A stretch of DNA of 11,714 nt, from contig NZ_DYXM01000261.1 of assembly GCF_020742175.1 (NCBI RefSeq), forward strand, positions 1 through 11,714, given 5' to 3'. This document shows positions 1-6,892 of the stretch, in pieces; position 1 is the stretch's first letter; each line of letters begins with the position of its first letter. This DNA is from Dietzia timorensis. GTDB taxonomy: Bacteria; Actinomycetota; Actinomycetes; Mycobacteriales; Mycobacteriaceae. The position numbers and the translations under genes were made by a program. The notes under the pieces were generated by a model. It had not been told where the DNA came from. It saw only the letters and a program-made list of their open reading frames with translations, and searched no databases.

Positions 1-42
1 CCAAGGCGCCGCGTGGGATGAGAGTCCCGCGCGGCGCCTTGG
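1..42. terminator. Strong hairpin, probable terminator of a gene left of the window
   Basis: Bases 1-13 (ccaaggcgccgcg) pair perfectly with 30-42 (cgcggcgccttgg). The stem continues inward through a T-G wobble (14/29) and ggga/tccc (15-18/25-28), leaving a six-base loop at 19-24. This gives about 18 pairs. No long T-tract follows on the plus strand, so it would be an I-shaped or bidirectional terminator of the kind common in actinobacteria. The left arm begins at the window edge, so the gene it serves cannot be seen. Confidence 0.7.
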
Positions 43-658
43 CTATATGCACGCAGAGCGGAGATATGGTGCCGACGGAGTCTCGTCAGCGTCGAATCAG
101 TTTACTTTACATAATGTAGATTATCGGCGAAATGCCTAACTGGGAGAACGTGGTTTCGGGCTTGTTTCTCAAATGTGGTGCACTGTTGCGTTCTTTGTTT
201 GCTCCCTGCGCGGTGATTCGATCTTGAATCGCTCGCGCGCACGCCTGCTGCTGGTTGAATATCTCGGCCGGGTCCTCATCGTTTTCCGTGAGTGTCTGGC
301 GGTCGCCGTTTGATTCCTGTTGGGTTTGATCGACGTGTTGCTCTCTGCGTGTCGACCGTAATTTCATCAGTGAATCAAGCGGTACGGGCTTTCTGTGGAA
401 ATGGTCGATGCCGGCGATCCGATGTTCGGGCCAATGTCGTCACTGTCCTGAGGCGGGCGCATTTTCCGCCACTTGCTGTCCGGAATGGGCGGAATGGATG
501 TTCGGCCCCGCGTCCCCGTTGACTCCGAGTGTACTGTAAATACGTCACAGTGACGAATGTGTAGAGCTGGGACGGTCGGCCGCCTGGGGTCCACGCGTGT
601 TGCCGACGGGTATTCTTCGAGATCTAGCCTTGGGCTACGCGCGAGAATCGAGGACCGA
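43..658. other. Stretch of about 600 bases with no convincing gene
   Basis: I see no ORF here with good coding character. A minus-strand frame at 107-367 (86 codons) encodes a very polar, Gln/Asn/Arg-rich peptide without a visible Shine-Dalgarno sequence or recognisable domain. Other frames are short and Arg/Ser-rich, as expected of noncoding frames. One sampled 60-base line (181-240) is about 57% GC, lower than the genes on the right. Small inverted repeats occur at 108-118 (TACATAATGTA) and 543-555. The stretch may be a decayed gene plus the upstream region of the acetyltransferase. Confidence 0.5.
543..555. promoter_or_regulatory. Inverted repeat CGTCAC-A-GTGACG, possible operator
   Basis: Two perfect 6-base arms are separated by a single base, about 104 bases upstream of the chosen start of the acetyltransferase gene. 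A TTGACT hexamer (519-524) and an AT-rich TAAATA (537-542) lie just upstream, but their 12-base spacing is too short for a standard promoter. A compact palindrome like this is a plausible binding site for a dimeric regulator (TetR, MarR or GntR type). No regulator gene is visible in the window. The role is inferred from symmetry and position only. Confidence 0.3.
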
Positions 659-1186
659 ATGCAGATACACGACGCCAACGCCGAGCATGTCGCGGAGATA
701 ACCGCTATCTATAACGACGCCGTGGAAAACACAACGGCTATCTGGAATGACCAGATTGTAGACCAGGATAACCGCGCTCGATGGCTCGTGGAACGCACGA
801 ATGCAGGGTTTCCTGTACTTGTGTGTAGTTCGCCAAAAGATGAATACGACGTTTTAGGTTACGCGACCTTCTCGCAGTGGCGTCCATTCGACGGCTACCG
901 GCAGACAGTTGAGCATTCGGTATACGTACGCAGCGATCAGCACGGTAAAGGCATCGGAACGATGCTCATGGAACAGCTCATCGAGCGTGCTCAGCAGTCG
1001 GGTATTCACGTCATGGTCGCGGGTGTCGACGCCAGTAACTCGGCGTCGATAGGGCTACACGAGAAACTCGGATTCGAGGTCGTCGGGCGGATGCCGCAGG
1101 TCGGCGTCAAATTTGGGCGTTGGCTCGACCTGGCCTTTCTCCAACGCACGCTCGATCGTCGCGAAACCCCGCTGGCACAGAACTAG
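659..1186 (+). CDS. GNAT N-acetyltransferase, phosphinothricin/methionine-sulfone (Pat/MnaT) type
   Basis: A 175-residue single-domain GNAT enzyme expected to transfer acetyl from acetyl-CoA to a small amine such as methionine sulfone/sulfoximine or phosphinothricin. The N-terminal YNDAVENTTA (18-27) resembles the Pat family. VEHSVYV (84-90) carries the conserved Glu on the central strand. R91-SDQHGKGIG-100 is the acetyl-CoA pyrophosphate loop. VDASNSASIGLHEKLGF (123-139) and VGVKFGRWLDLAF (148-160) are typical Pat C-terminal segments. The full length fits the family (about 170-185 aa). I chose ATG 659 because homology begins there and GAGGA sits at 650-654. The open frame extends up to 557, but the extra residues look noncoding. 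Its stop overlaps the stop of the convergent membrane-protein gene in CTAG. One sampled line has about 55% GC and includes a rare TTA codon, unlike the genes further right. The fold is certain; the substrate is not. Confidence 0.9.
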   Translation: MQIHDANAEHVAEITAIYNDAVENTTAIWNDQIVDQDNRARWLVERTNAGFPVLVCSSPKDEYDVLGYATFSQWRPFDGYRQTVEHSVYVRSDQHGKGIGTMLMEQLIERAQQSGIHVMVAGVDASNSASIGLHEKLGFEVVGRMPQVGVKFGRWLDLAFLQRTLDRRETPLAQN

Positions 1187-1611
1187 CCGAACTGGGTGGA
1201 GAGAAAGCCGGTGAGCAAGAATCCGACTCCTCCGATCTCCCCGACGATAATCACGATGATGCCGCCGATCACCAGTGGGGTTACCGGATGAACCTGGTTC
1301 GTCGTGTCCTCTTTCCAACCGTGGAATGCGTAGTTGAGGATGTTCGCCACGAAGAGGAACACGACGATGCACACGGCGATCGTGTTCGCCGTGGTTGACC
1401 ACTCATTGAATTGAGCAAGAGGAACAAGTATCAACGTCGCCGTTGCATACATCAGTGCCGAACGATGGGCGATGTCGACATAAGGGTGTGCAAAGCCGTT
1501 CTCGCTGGTGGCCATGCCGAAGAACTTCCAAATGCCGAGCAGCATCCCCAGAAGCAACGTGCCCGCTGCAGCGGCGATGGAAATCTGTGTGGGAAGAAGG
1601 AGGTTTTCCAT
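1183..1611 (-). CDS. Small integral membrane protein with four predicted helices, function unknown
   Basis: A 142-residue, very hydrophobic protein with four likely transmembrane segments at about 10-32, 48-66, 74-96 and 112-136. Short polar loops include HPYVDIAHR (42-50) and a hydrophilic stretch with HGWKEDTTNQ (97-106). The last helix holds a conserved-looking GEIGGVG (124-130). There is no signal peptide cleavage site and no enzyme motif that I recognise. The size and layout recall small actinobacterial four-helix proteins, some annotated as hydroxylaminobenzene mutase-like, but the match is not good enough to call. It diverges from the FUSC gene and converges on the acetyltransferase gene, sharing 1183-1186 with it. 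The Shine-Dalgarno upstream of ATG 1611 is poor. A sampled line shows about 53% GC, low for the window. I am confident it is a gene and have no function for it. Confidence 0.75.
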   Translation of the reverse strand: MENLLLPTQISIAAAAGTLLLGMLLGIWKFFGMATSENGFAHPYVDIAHRSALMYATATLILVPLAQFNEWSTTANTIAVCIVVFLFVANILNYAFHGWKEDTTNQVHPVTPLVIGGIIVIIVGEIGGVGFLLTGFLSTQFG

Positions 1612-1733
1612 GGTCAGACCACTTTCGTCGAGGCCGATACTGAACTCGCAATGCAGGGGTTAATGGGCAGGCTATGGAGAGCCACTTCCCTTCCTACTGC
1701 GGACATTCGGGACGTGAGGAGTACGGTACACAC

Positions 1734-3470
1734 GTGACCGCAATTCTCCGACATCTAGGTGCAGCATTCAGCGTTAATAGTATTCCGTCGAGGCGACGCC
1801 CCGCCATCAAGGTGGCCGTGGTCCAGCTGATCACTCTTTCCGCGTTCACGGCGTTTGGGCGCTTCGACCTCGCGCTTCTTGCAAGCCTCGGCCTTTTTGC
1901 CGTCCTCTACGCTCCGGATGCTCCTTACCGGAGACGCCTTATCGTCGTTTCCGGTGTCGCGCTCGCGCTATTCGTGTGTGCGCTTCTCGGCATCGCCGTC
2001 GGCGACAGCGCGCCACTCCTGCTCGTTGCAGTAATCGTGTTGTCATCTGCGGCGAGTTTCGCGTGTACCGCGCTCGTGGTTGGTCCGCCATCCGCATACT
2101 TTCTAATGCTCGGTTGCGGCGTGGTCAATTACATGGTTTATCAGCACGATATGCCTGCCGGCCACGTGCTGATAATGACGATGGTCGGCGGCGCAGTCGC
2201 CGTCGTCGGGACCATGGCAGAGCTTGCACTACAACCGCACTTGCCGGAGAAAAAGGCGGTCCGCGCTGCAATCACGTCGGTCGACACGTATGAAGAGTCC
2301 GAGCCAGGAGAGCCGGCGAGGGCTCTTCAGCGGAAGGCGTCGGCGGCACTCCACGGTGCCTGGACCGCATTGGATGATGCCGCTCCCCTCTTCCCCCGAG
2401 CCCCCTGGGCGCGTCGAAGGATGAGGACGCTGACCGCGCTTCGCGAGGACATCGCGAGCGCCGAACACAAGTTCAATGTCCGACTTGGTGACGCCGCCGC
2501 GCACTATTTCACGGGCAATCGCTTGGACACAGCCTCTTCCTCGGGCTTGATCGACCGAATGGTGGGTTCTGCGGGGGCCTCGAGCGGCCGCCCGAAGGCG
2601 AGAGTCCTGCTGTCCCACGCGCTCTCATGGCCATCGGAGAATCTGGTGACCGCCTCCCGAGTCGCCGTGGCGACGATTATCGCCGGGATCGTGACCCTCG
2701 CGCTCGAGGGGGAACACATCTATTGGTCGACGGCGTTCGCCGCGGTGGCCCTGCACATGGGCGGTGCCCGAATCATTCAGTCGTACCGGGCCGTCAACCG
2801 CCTTGCGGGCACGATCCTCGGAATCGGGTTGTTCACGCTGGTCGTCTGGTCCTCGCCCACGGCATGGGTGCTGGTCGTCATCCTCGTTTCCCTGCAATTG
2901 CTCGTCGAGCTCTTCGTCGCCAAGCAGTATGCGTTGGCCACGCTATTCATTACTCCTCTTGCACTGCTGATCTCCGTGGGTGGGCAGATCCCCGACGATC
3001 CGTGGCCGATCATGGGTGAACGCCTCCTCGACACCGTAATCGGCGTCGTTGCGGCGTTCATCGCCATCTGGTTGTTCGGACGCTCGATGCCGGCTAAGGT
3101 ACTTCGCGCCCAAACGTCCCGGACGCTACGCTCGGCTGCCGCCTTCATCTCGGCGCCGGACGACCCGGGACCACGGGAATCGCTGTACACCGACCTCCGA
3201 CTGCTCGATTCGGTGACCGGTGCCGTGACCACCGAGGAAGGCGGCTCGGACGCTGTTCACAACGGTCGAGAAATCGCCAATATCGGCTACATGCTCATCG
3301 GCACCCGCACACTCGACGCCGCCAGCTGGAACGATGCACGAATCGAAAAAGTTCGCAGTCTCATGATCAATGCGTCCGAGGAAATCGGTGCCGGAGGGCG
3401 CGACATGGACACGAGAATCGACGCCCTGCTGGCCCAGCTGGCAGCAAGCATTCGCATCACGGAGCGATAG
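1734..3470 (+). CDS. FUSC-family membrane protein (fusaric acid resistance / aromatic acid exporter-like)
   Basis: A 578-residue inner-membrane protein built as two six-helix halves, the layout of the FUSC superfamily, whose members are linked to efflux of aromatic acids. Likely helices lie at about 25-43, 45-60, 69-90, 94-117, 121-136 and 145-166. A cytoplasmic linker of about 140 residues follows, then helices at about 308-325, 330-344, 357-372, 376-396, 399-415 and 431-449, and a soluble tail of about 130 residues. The second half has the family signature in which YWSTAFAAVALHMGG is followed by a basic segment and RLAGTILGIGLF. Start choice: GTG 1734 has GAGGAG at 1716-1721 (12-base spacing), leaves room for divergent promoters, and drops 20 residues that do not look conserved. 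ATG 1674 is the alternative and would give 598 aa. The stop codon directly abuts the stop of the convergent hydrolase gene. The substrate is unknown. Confidence 0.85.
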   Translation: MTAILRHLGAAFSVNSIPSRRRPAIKVAVVQLITLSAFTAFGRFDLALLASLGLFAVLYAPDAPYRRRLIVVSGVALALFVCALLGIAVGDSAPLLLVAVIVLSSAASFACTALVVGPPSAYFLMLGCGVVNYMVYQHDMPAGHVLIMTMVGGAVAVVGTMAELALQPHLPEKKAVRAAITSVDTYEESEPGEPARALQRKASAALHGAWTALDDAAPLFPRAPWARRRMRTLTALREDIASAEHKFNVRLGDAAAHYFTGNRLDTASSSGLIDRMVGSAGASSGRPKARVLLSHALSWPSENLVTASRVAVATIIAGIVTLALEGEHIYWSTAFAAVALHMGGARIIQSYRAVNRLAGTILGIGLFTLVVWSSPTAWVLVVILVSLQLLVELFVAKQYALATLFITPLALLISVGGQIPDDPWPIMGERLLDTVIGVVAAFIAIWLFGRSMPAKVLRAQTSRTLRSAAAFISAPDDPGPRESLYTDLRLLDSVTGAVTTEEGGSDAVHNGREIANIGYMLIGTRTLDAASWNDARIEKVRSLMINASEEIGAGGRDMDTRIDALLAQLAASIRITER

Positions 3471-5228
3471 TTAGCCGCGAGGCTGGGAAGCCATAGCCTC
3501 GTCGTGCAGCTGCCGGAATCTCTCCGCTGTTTGCTCGTTCCAGCCCGGACGTTCTGTGATCGTCGCCCAACCGTCGACGATCTCGCTGTCGTACAGGTGC
3601 CCGTAACCCTGGCTGCCACCGACCGCGTTGCCGAGATCTGCGGTGACCTGCCAGAACGTACCGATGGGAAGATAGGTCATGTCCGGATGGCGCCCCGCGC
3701 CCGGCTCCTCCTCGAGCCAATCGGGTCGCTCGAAGAGAAGATCGCTGTTCCACCACACCACCGGATCGGTGGCGTGCTGTACATAGAGAATCCGGGGTGA
3801 CAGCCACTCTCCCACTCCCTCGCGAAACTCGGCCGGGTCGTCGGTAAAGCGGACCAGTAACCCGTCGGCGTATTCCGGTTCCACTTCAGTCGAGCCAGGA
3901 TCCCTTCGTGAGACCAGGGAGTTCCAGATCGTGCTCGAGTTCGGCGGTCCCATCCAGAGCACTCCGTCGACCGTTGAACGAATATCGCGAAGACCAGAAA
4001 AGGCGCCCTCCCCGGCGAGAGTGCCGAGCGACTCTCCGTAGACGTAGAGTTTCGGTTTGTGTACATCGGCGGGGAGAGAATCTCGCCACGCCGCCACAGC
4101 GCTGACCAGCGCACTTCCAGCCGCTCGGGCTTTGTCCTGATCCGCGAGGAACGAAATCCAGCTCGGCAGGTACGAATACTGAGTGCCGACGATTGCCGTG
4201 TCTCCTGCGCCGAGTAGTTCTATGGCCTGTGCGGCGTTCGGATTGATCCATCCGGTGCCGGTGGTGGGGACGATCGCCACGGATTCCCGCTCCCAGGCGC
4301 GGGTGCGGTTGAGCTCGTCCACGACGAGCGCGGCACGTCCGTCGTCATCGGATGCTGATTCGATACCGGAGTACAGCCGGATCGGTTCTTTCGCGTCCTC
4401 ACCGAGCAGCGCGGAGAGTTTGTCGGCGCGCAGCCCGCCGTCGACGAACCGGCGGCCCTGCATGCCGAGGTCCTCGAAATCGACGACGGACGCGTCACTC
4501 CCCGAGCGTTCGGGCTCCGCCGGCTTGGAGACGCCCTCGATGGCGTTGTCGTTCTGTGCACTGAACAGCACGTTCGCCCCCTCGAAGAATGCGCGAAGGA
4601 CGACGCCCTGACCCAGTCCGAGCGCGAGGATGACCACGGCGACAATGCCGACGAAACGCGCGGCGGGTCGCGGGATGCGAAGCGTTCGTTGCAGGAATCG
4701 CGACACCCACGCGATGAGCCAGACCACTTCCCTGCCGATGGTCAGGAGGACGAAAAACACGGCGAGTGCAATGACGGGGATGCCGAGGTAGAGCAGCCAC
4801 GGCTGGGTCGACGCGTCGACGAGAGCCGCGGATTGGTCCTGCCATCGCACCGCGGAGATCGAGCCGATCACGACGTAGACGATGACCAGGAACGGAATGA
4901 GTTTGTGCGACCAATAGATGACCGAATCGCCCGCTCGGCGCACGCGGTCGGTGAGGGTGATCTGTGGGGCGACGTAGCGCAGGTGAATGCTGCGGATGAT
5001 TATCGCGAGCAGGTAACCGGTGAAGAGCGCGATCCCTGTGATCAAACCCTGGAAATACCAGACTCGCGGCAGAAGCGAGGGCATGAACGAGATCCATGCG
5101 AGGACCGCGGCCCCGATCAGTCCGGAATCGCGCAGTTTCCAACGGTTGGTGAGGGCGTGCAGGGCGACGAACCAGCGCGGATAGAGCACTTGCTTTCGCG
5201 TGTGCCCGGAAGTCGCCGACGTGGTCAT
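3471..5228 (-). CDS. Membrane-anchored alpha/beta-hydrolase (Abhydrolase_9-like)
   Basis: A 585-residue protein with an N-terminal membrane domain and a C-terminal alpha/beta-hydrolase. Helices lie at about 36-54, 58-80, 111-128, 144-164 and 191-211. The soluble part, about 215-585, probably faces outward because five helices precede it. The nucleophile elbow is YGESLG (397-402) with Ser400. Candidate acid and base partners are Asp488 in HATDPVVWW and His544 in GYGHLY, so the triad looks intact. It matches in architecture the actinobacterial family known as alpha/beta-hydrolase family 9, whose substrates are unknown as far as I recall; a lipid or ester of the envelope is a guess. ATG 5228 is chosen because it overlaps the TGA of the upstream zinc-ribbon gene (ATGA, 5225-5228), which indicates translational coupling. 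The frame is open to 5720, but that extension is noncoding in character and would lie across the upstream gene. Confidence 0.9.
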   Translation of the reverse strand: MTTSATSGHTRKQVLYPRWFVALHALTNRWKLRDSGLIGAAVLAWISFMPSLLPRVWYFQGLITGIALFTGYLLAIIIRSIHLRYVAPQITLTDRVRRAGDSVIYWSHKLIPFLVIVYVVIGSISAVRWQDQSAALVDASTQPWLLYLGIPVIALAVFFVLLTIGREVVWLIAWVSRFLQRTLRIPRPAARFVGIVAVVILALGLGQGVVLRAFFEGANVLFSAQNDNAIEGVSKPAEPERSGSDASVVDFEDLGMQGRRFVDGGLRADKLSALLGEDAKEPIRLYSGIESASDDDGRAALVVDELNRTRAWERESVAIVPTTGTGWINPNAAQAIELLGAGDTAIVGTQYSYLPSWISFLADQDKARAAGSALVSAVAAWRDSLPADVHKPKLYVYGESLGTLAGEGAFSGLRDIRSTVDGVLWMGPPNSSTIWNSLVSRRDPGSTEVEPEYADGLLVRFTDDPAEFREGVGEWLSPRILYVQHATDPVVWWNSDLLFERPDWLEEEPGAGRHPDMTYLPIGTFWQVTADLGNAVGGSQGYGHLYDSEIVDGWATITERPGWNEQTAERFRQLHDEAMASQPRG

Positions 5229-5596
5229 CTGATCCGCTCGGCTTCGCGGGCGCTGCGCACCAACTCGGCCGCGAGCTCCCCGATCTCCTTCGTGCTCGCG
5301 CCTTCGTCCACGGCCGTCTGGAGATCTTCGGCGGCGCAGCGAAGCATGAACGCGCGCTCGGCAATCGAGGTGGCCTCGGCTTCCGTGAGGACCACGGTCC
5401 CCTCGGGAAGGTGCAACCGCGACGTCATTTGACGGTGTTCGTACGCCCGCTGGCGACAGGACCGCTTGCAGTACTTCCGGCGGCGCCCACTCGATGGCTG
5501 TGACACGGGACGACCACACCACTGGCATGGCGCGACATCGCCGTGGTGCGTCTCGGCGTCGTCCCCCGCCCGGGAGTCTGGCTGTTCGTCGGTCAC
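5225..5596 (-). CDS. Small zinc-ribbon protein with helical C-terminus, function unknown
   Basis: A 123-residue soluble protein. Cys24-x2-Cys27 and Cys43-x3-Cys47 (CQWC and YCKRSCRQRAYEHR) form a likely zinc site. GRRRKYC around 37-43 is very basic, which suits nucleic-acid or protein binding. Residues 71-122 look like two amphipathic helices rich in Glu, Ala and Arg. The C-x2-C ... YC-x3-CRQRAY pattern recurs in short actinobacterial proteins annotated only as hypothetical. By position next to rbpA it may correspond to the small gene beside M. tuberculosis rbpA (Rv2049c), which is inference from memory. GTG 5596 is chosen because the polar N-terminus starts there and a TATTGT hexamer ends 7 bases upstream, fitting leaderless transcription; no Shine-Dalgarno is visible. 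It diverges from rbpA and is coupled by ATGA to the membrane hydrolase. Confidence 0.8.
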   Translation of the reverse strand: MTDEQPDSRAGDDAETHHGDVAPCQWCGRPVSQPSSGRRRKYCKRSCRQRAYEHRQMTSRLHLPEGTVVLTEAEATSIAERAFMLRCAAEDLQTAVDEGASTKEIGELAAELVRSAREAERIR

Positions 5597-5603
5597 GGCG
5601 GCT

Positions 5604-5609
5604 ACAATA
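5604..5609 (-). promoter_or_regulatory. Possible -10 box (TATTGT) for leaderless transcription of the zinc-ribbon gene
   Basis: On the minus strand TATTGT fits the TAnnnT pattern of actinobacterial housekeeping promoters. Seven bases separate it from GTG 5596, which would put transcription initiation at or next to the start codon, consistent with the absence of a Shine-Dalgarno sequence. No good -35 is seen at 17 bases. A second TATAAC hexamer lies further upstream (5619-5624) and could serve instead. Confidence 0.35.
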
Positions 5610-5666
5610 CGCGGAGACGTTATACGCGTGCACGCAGGGCTCACGGCCCCGCGGGAAGTTGCAGCG

Positions 5667-5692
5667 GGAACAATTGACCCGCATCGCGCGTT
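5667..5692 (+). promoter_or_regulatory. SigR/SigH/SigE-type promoter upstream of rbpA (GGAAC-N18-GTT)
   Basis: GGAAC at 5667-5671 (preceded by another G and followed by A, so GGGAACA) is separated by exactly 18 bases from GTT at 5690-5692. This is the consensus of the redox and envelope-stress ECF sigma factors: SigR of Streptomyces and SigH/SigE of mycobacteria. In Streptomyces coelicolor rbpA is a known SigR target. Transcription would begin near 5698-5702, giving a leader of about 35-40 bases before ATG 5737. A TTGACC at 5674-5679 lies inside the spacer but has no well-spaced -10. Confidence 0.65.
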
Positions 5693-5736
5693 GTACAAGC
5701 TGGAAACATCTAGGCACCAAGCGAAGGAGCCCATTT

Positions 5737-6081
5737 ATGGCAGATCGAGTACTGCGCGGAAGTCGCCTCGGTGCGGTCAGTTACGAGACGGACCGAGACC
5801 ACGATCTCGCTCCGCGTCGCACCGCCCGTTACCAGACCGAGAACGGCGATATTTACGAGATCCCCTTCGCGGACGAGGCGGAGATTCCCGGCACCTGGAT
5901 GTGCAAGAACGGCCAGGAGGGCAAGCTGCTCGACGGACCGGCGCCCGAGTCCAAGAAGGTCAAGCCGCCGCGTACCCACTGGGACATGCTGCTCGAGCGT
6001 CGCTCCATGGACGAGCTCGACGACCTGCTCAAGGAACGCCTAGACGTGCTCAAGAAGCGTCGCCGCGCCGGCAGCCGCTAG
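5737..6081 (+). CDS. rbpA: RNA polymerase-binding protein RbpA
   Basis: A 114-residue protein that joins the RNA polymerase holoenzyme with the principal sigma factor, stabilises the open promoter complex, and in some species affects rifampicin tolerance. The order of parts is the N-terminal tail (MADRVLRGSRLGAVSYETDR, 1-20, almost identical to the mycobacterial protein), a small core domain (about 27-70, including TWMCKNG at 53-59), a basic linker (KKVKPPRTHWDMLLERRS, 73-90), and a sigma-interacting helix (about 91-114). The length is close to the M. tuberculosis protein. ATG 5737 is preceded by AAGGAG at 5724-5729 with seven bases of spacing. Upstream is a GGAAC-N18-GTT element suggesting stress induction, and downstream a strong terminator. 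It is monocistronic by layout, diverging from the zinc-ribbon gene and converging on the methyltransferase gene. Confidence 0.98.
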   Translation: MADRVLRGSRLGAVSYETDRDHDLAPRRTARYQTENGDIYEIPFADEAEIPGTWMCKNGQEGKLLDGPAPESKKVKPPRTHWDMLLERRSMDELDDLLKERLDVLKKRRRAGSR

Positions 6082-6120
6082 CTGCCGCACTTCCCGGGGC
6101 ATGCTGCTTTTAGATAAATG

Positions 6121-6154
6121 ACGGCGGGCACCGAATTGTTTCGGTGCCCGCCGT
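6121..6154. terminator. Bidirectional intrinsic terminator between rbpA and the methyltransferase gene
   Basis: A perfect 15-bp stem pairs acggcgggcaccgaa (6121-6135) with ttcggtgcccgccgt (6140-6154) around the tetraloop TTGT. It is followed on the plus strand by tctctattt. On the minus strand the stem is followed by catttatctaaaa, so it should stop both rbpA transcripts and the long minus-strand operon. Confidence 0.9.
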
Positions 6155-6198
6155 TCTCTATTTCGCGGTCCCAGCTATTGAGGGCCGTGCGGGTGTGC

Positions 6199-6858
6199 TC
6201 AGCGCTCGCGGCGCAGGAGGACCACCGTGTCCTTCATGCGCCCGATCTGCCCCTCGGGTCCGGTCGCCTCGCGTTCGCGGACCTCACTGATTTGCACGGT
6301 CCAGGAACCGGCGGGGACGGACAAGTCGAGTACCTCGCCCCACGGTGTCGGCATCTGTCCGTGGCCCCGATGCTCGGCCGGCGCCCAATCCGGCGGAGCG
6401 AAGTGGCTGAGCGCGAACAGATGCCCTCCGGGGCGCACCATCTCCGCGGCGAGGTTGATGATTCCGACGCGGTCGAAATCGTCGAGTGGAGACTGGAAAA
6501 AACTTGCTGTCACGAGATCGAGTGGGCCGAGAGACTCCACCCGCGCACGGGTCAGCCACGGCGCGAGATCTCCGGAGTCGAATGTGGCCGAGCCCGGGAT
6601 CGAACCCTGAATCTCCTCCGCGTTCGCGCGAGCGCGCGACACTGCCGTGGGCGAAATGTCTACGCCGGTCGCGTCCCAGCCTTGGCCGGCGAGCCACAGG
6701 ACGTCCGCTCCCTCCCCGCAGCCGAGGTCGAGGCTCCGCCCCGGGGGAAGAGCGCCGACGACGTCAACAAGAACGGGATTCGGGCTGCCGCTCCACCGGG
6801 ACTTCCCGGCGTATAGATCTTCCCAGAACTCGGTGGGATCGGACTGGGTATCGTGCAT
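6199..6858 (-). CDS. Class I SAM-dependent methyltransferase
   Basis: A 219-residue soluble Rossmann-fold methyltransferase. Motif I is LDLGCGEGADVLWLA (43-57), the SAM-binding glycine-rich loop. VDIS (66-69) supplies the acidic residue for the ribose. GDLAPW (96-101) is the adenine-contact region, LDLVTASFFQ (113-122) is motif IV, and VRPGGHLF (141-148) is the usual post-motif strand. The N-terminal FWEDLYAGKSRWSG (11-24) resembles TehB and thiopurine-type methyltransferases, so a small-molecule substrate is likely but not defined. AAAGGAG lies five bases before ATG 6858. The gene follows ppm1 by 34 bases on the same strand and ends before the shared terminator, so it is probably the last gene of the operon. 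Whether it acts in lipoprotein or mannolipid metabolism is unknown. Confidence 0.9.
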   Translation of the reverse strand: MHDTQSDPTEFWEDLYAGKSRWSGSPNPVLVDVVGALPPGRSLDLGCGEGADVLWLAGQGWDATGVDISPTAVSRARANAEEIQGSIPGSATFDSGDLAPWLTRARVESLGPLDLVTASFFQSPLDDFDRVGIINLAAEMVRPGGHLFALSHFAPPDWAPAEHRGHGQMPTPWGEVLDLSVPAGSWTVQISEVREREATGPEGQIGRMKDTVVLLRRER

Positions 6859-6892
6859 GCAAGCTCCTTTCGCGGGGCCGTGAACCGGCCGA

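Noticed and set aside
108..118. TACATAATGTA palindrome as a metal-regulator (Fur/Zur) box
   Set aside because: It is shorter than a known Fur or Zur box, does not fit either consensus well, and has no adjacent metal-transport gene.
557..658. Upstream extension of the acetyltransferase frame by 34 codons
   Set aside because: The extension lacks a ribosome binding site at its start and shows no Pat-family similarity. Family homology and a GAGGA begin at ATG 659.
3478..3501. Hairpin CGAGGCT/AGCCTCG as a terminator for the FUSC gene
   Set aside because: The stem is only 7 bp with a 10-base loop and no T-run, inside the end of the hydrolase coding sequence. It is too weak to call.
4689..5432. 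Long plus-strand open frame (247 codons) opposite the membrane hydrolase and zinc-ribbon genes
   Set aside because: It is Asp/Glu/Arg/His-rich with no fold or motif, lies fully antisense to two well-supported genes, and is the usual mirror frame of GC-rich coding DNA.
5674..5699. Housekeeping sigma promoter TTGACC...TACAAG upstream of rbpA
   Set aside because: The two hexamers are only 14 bases apart, too close for a standard promoter. The overlapping GGAAC-N18-GTT has exact spacing.
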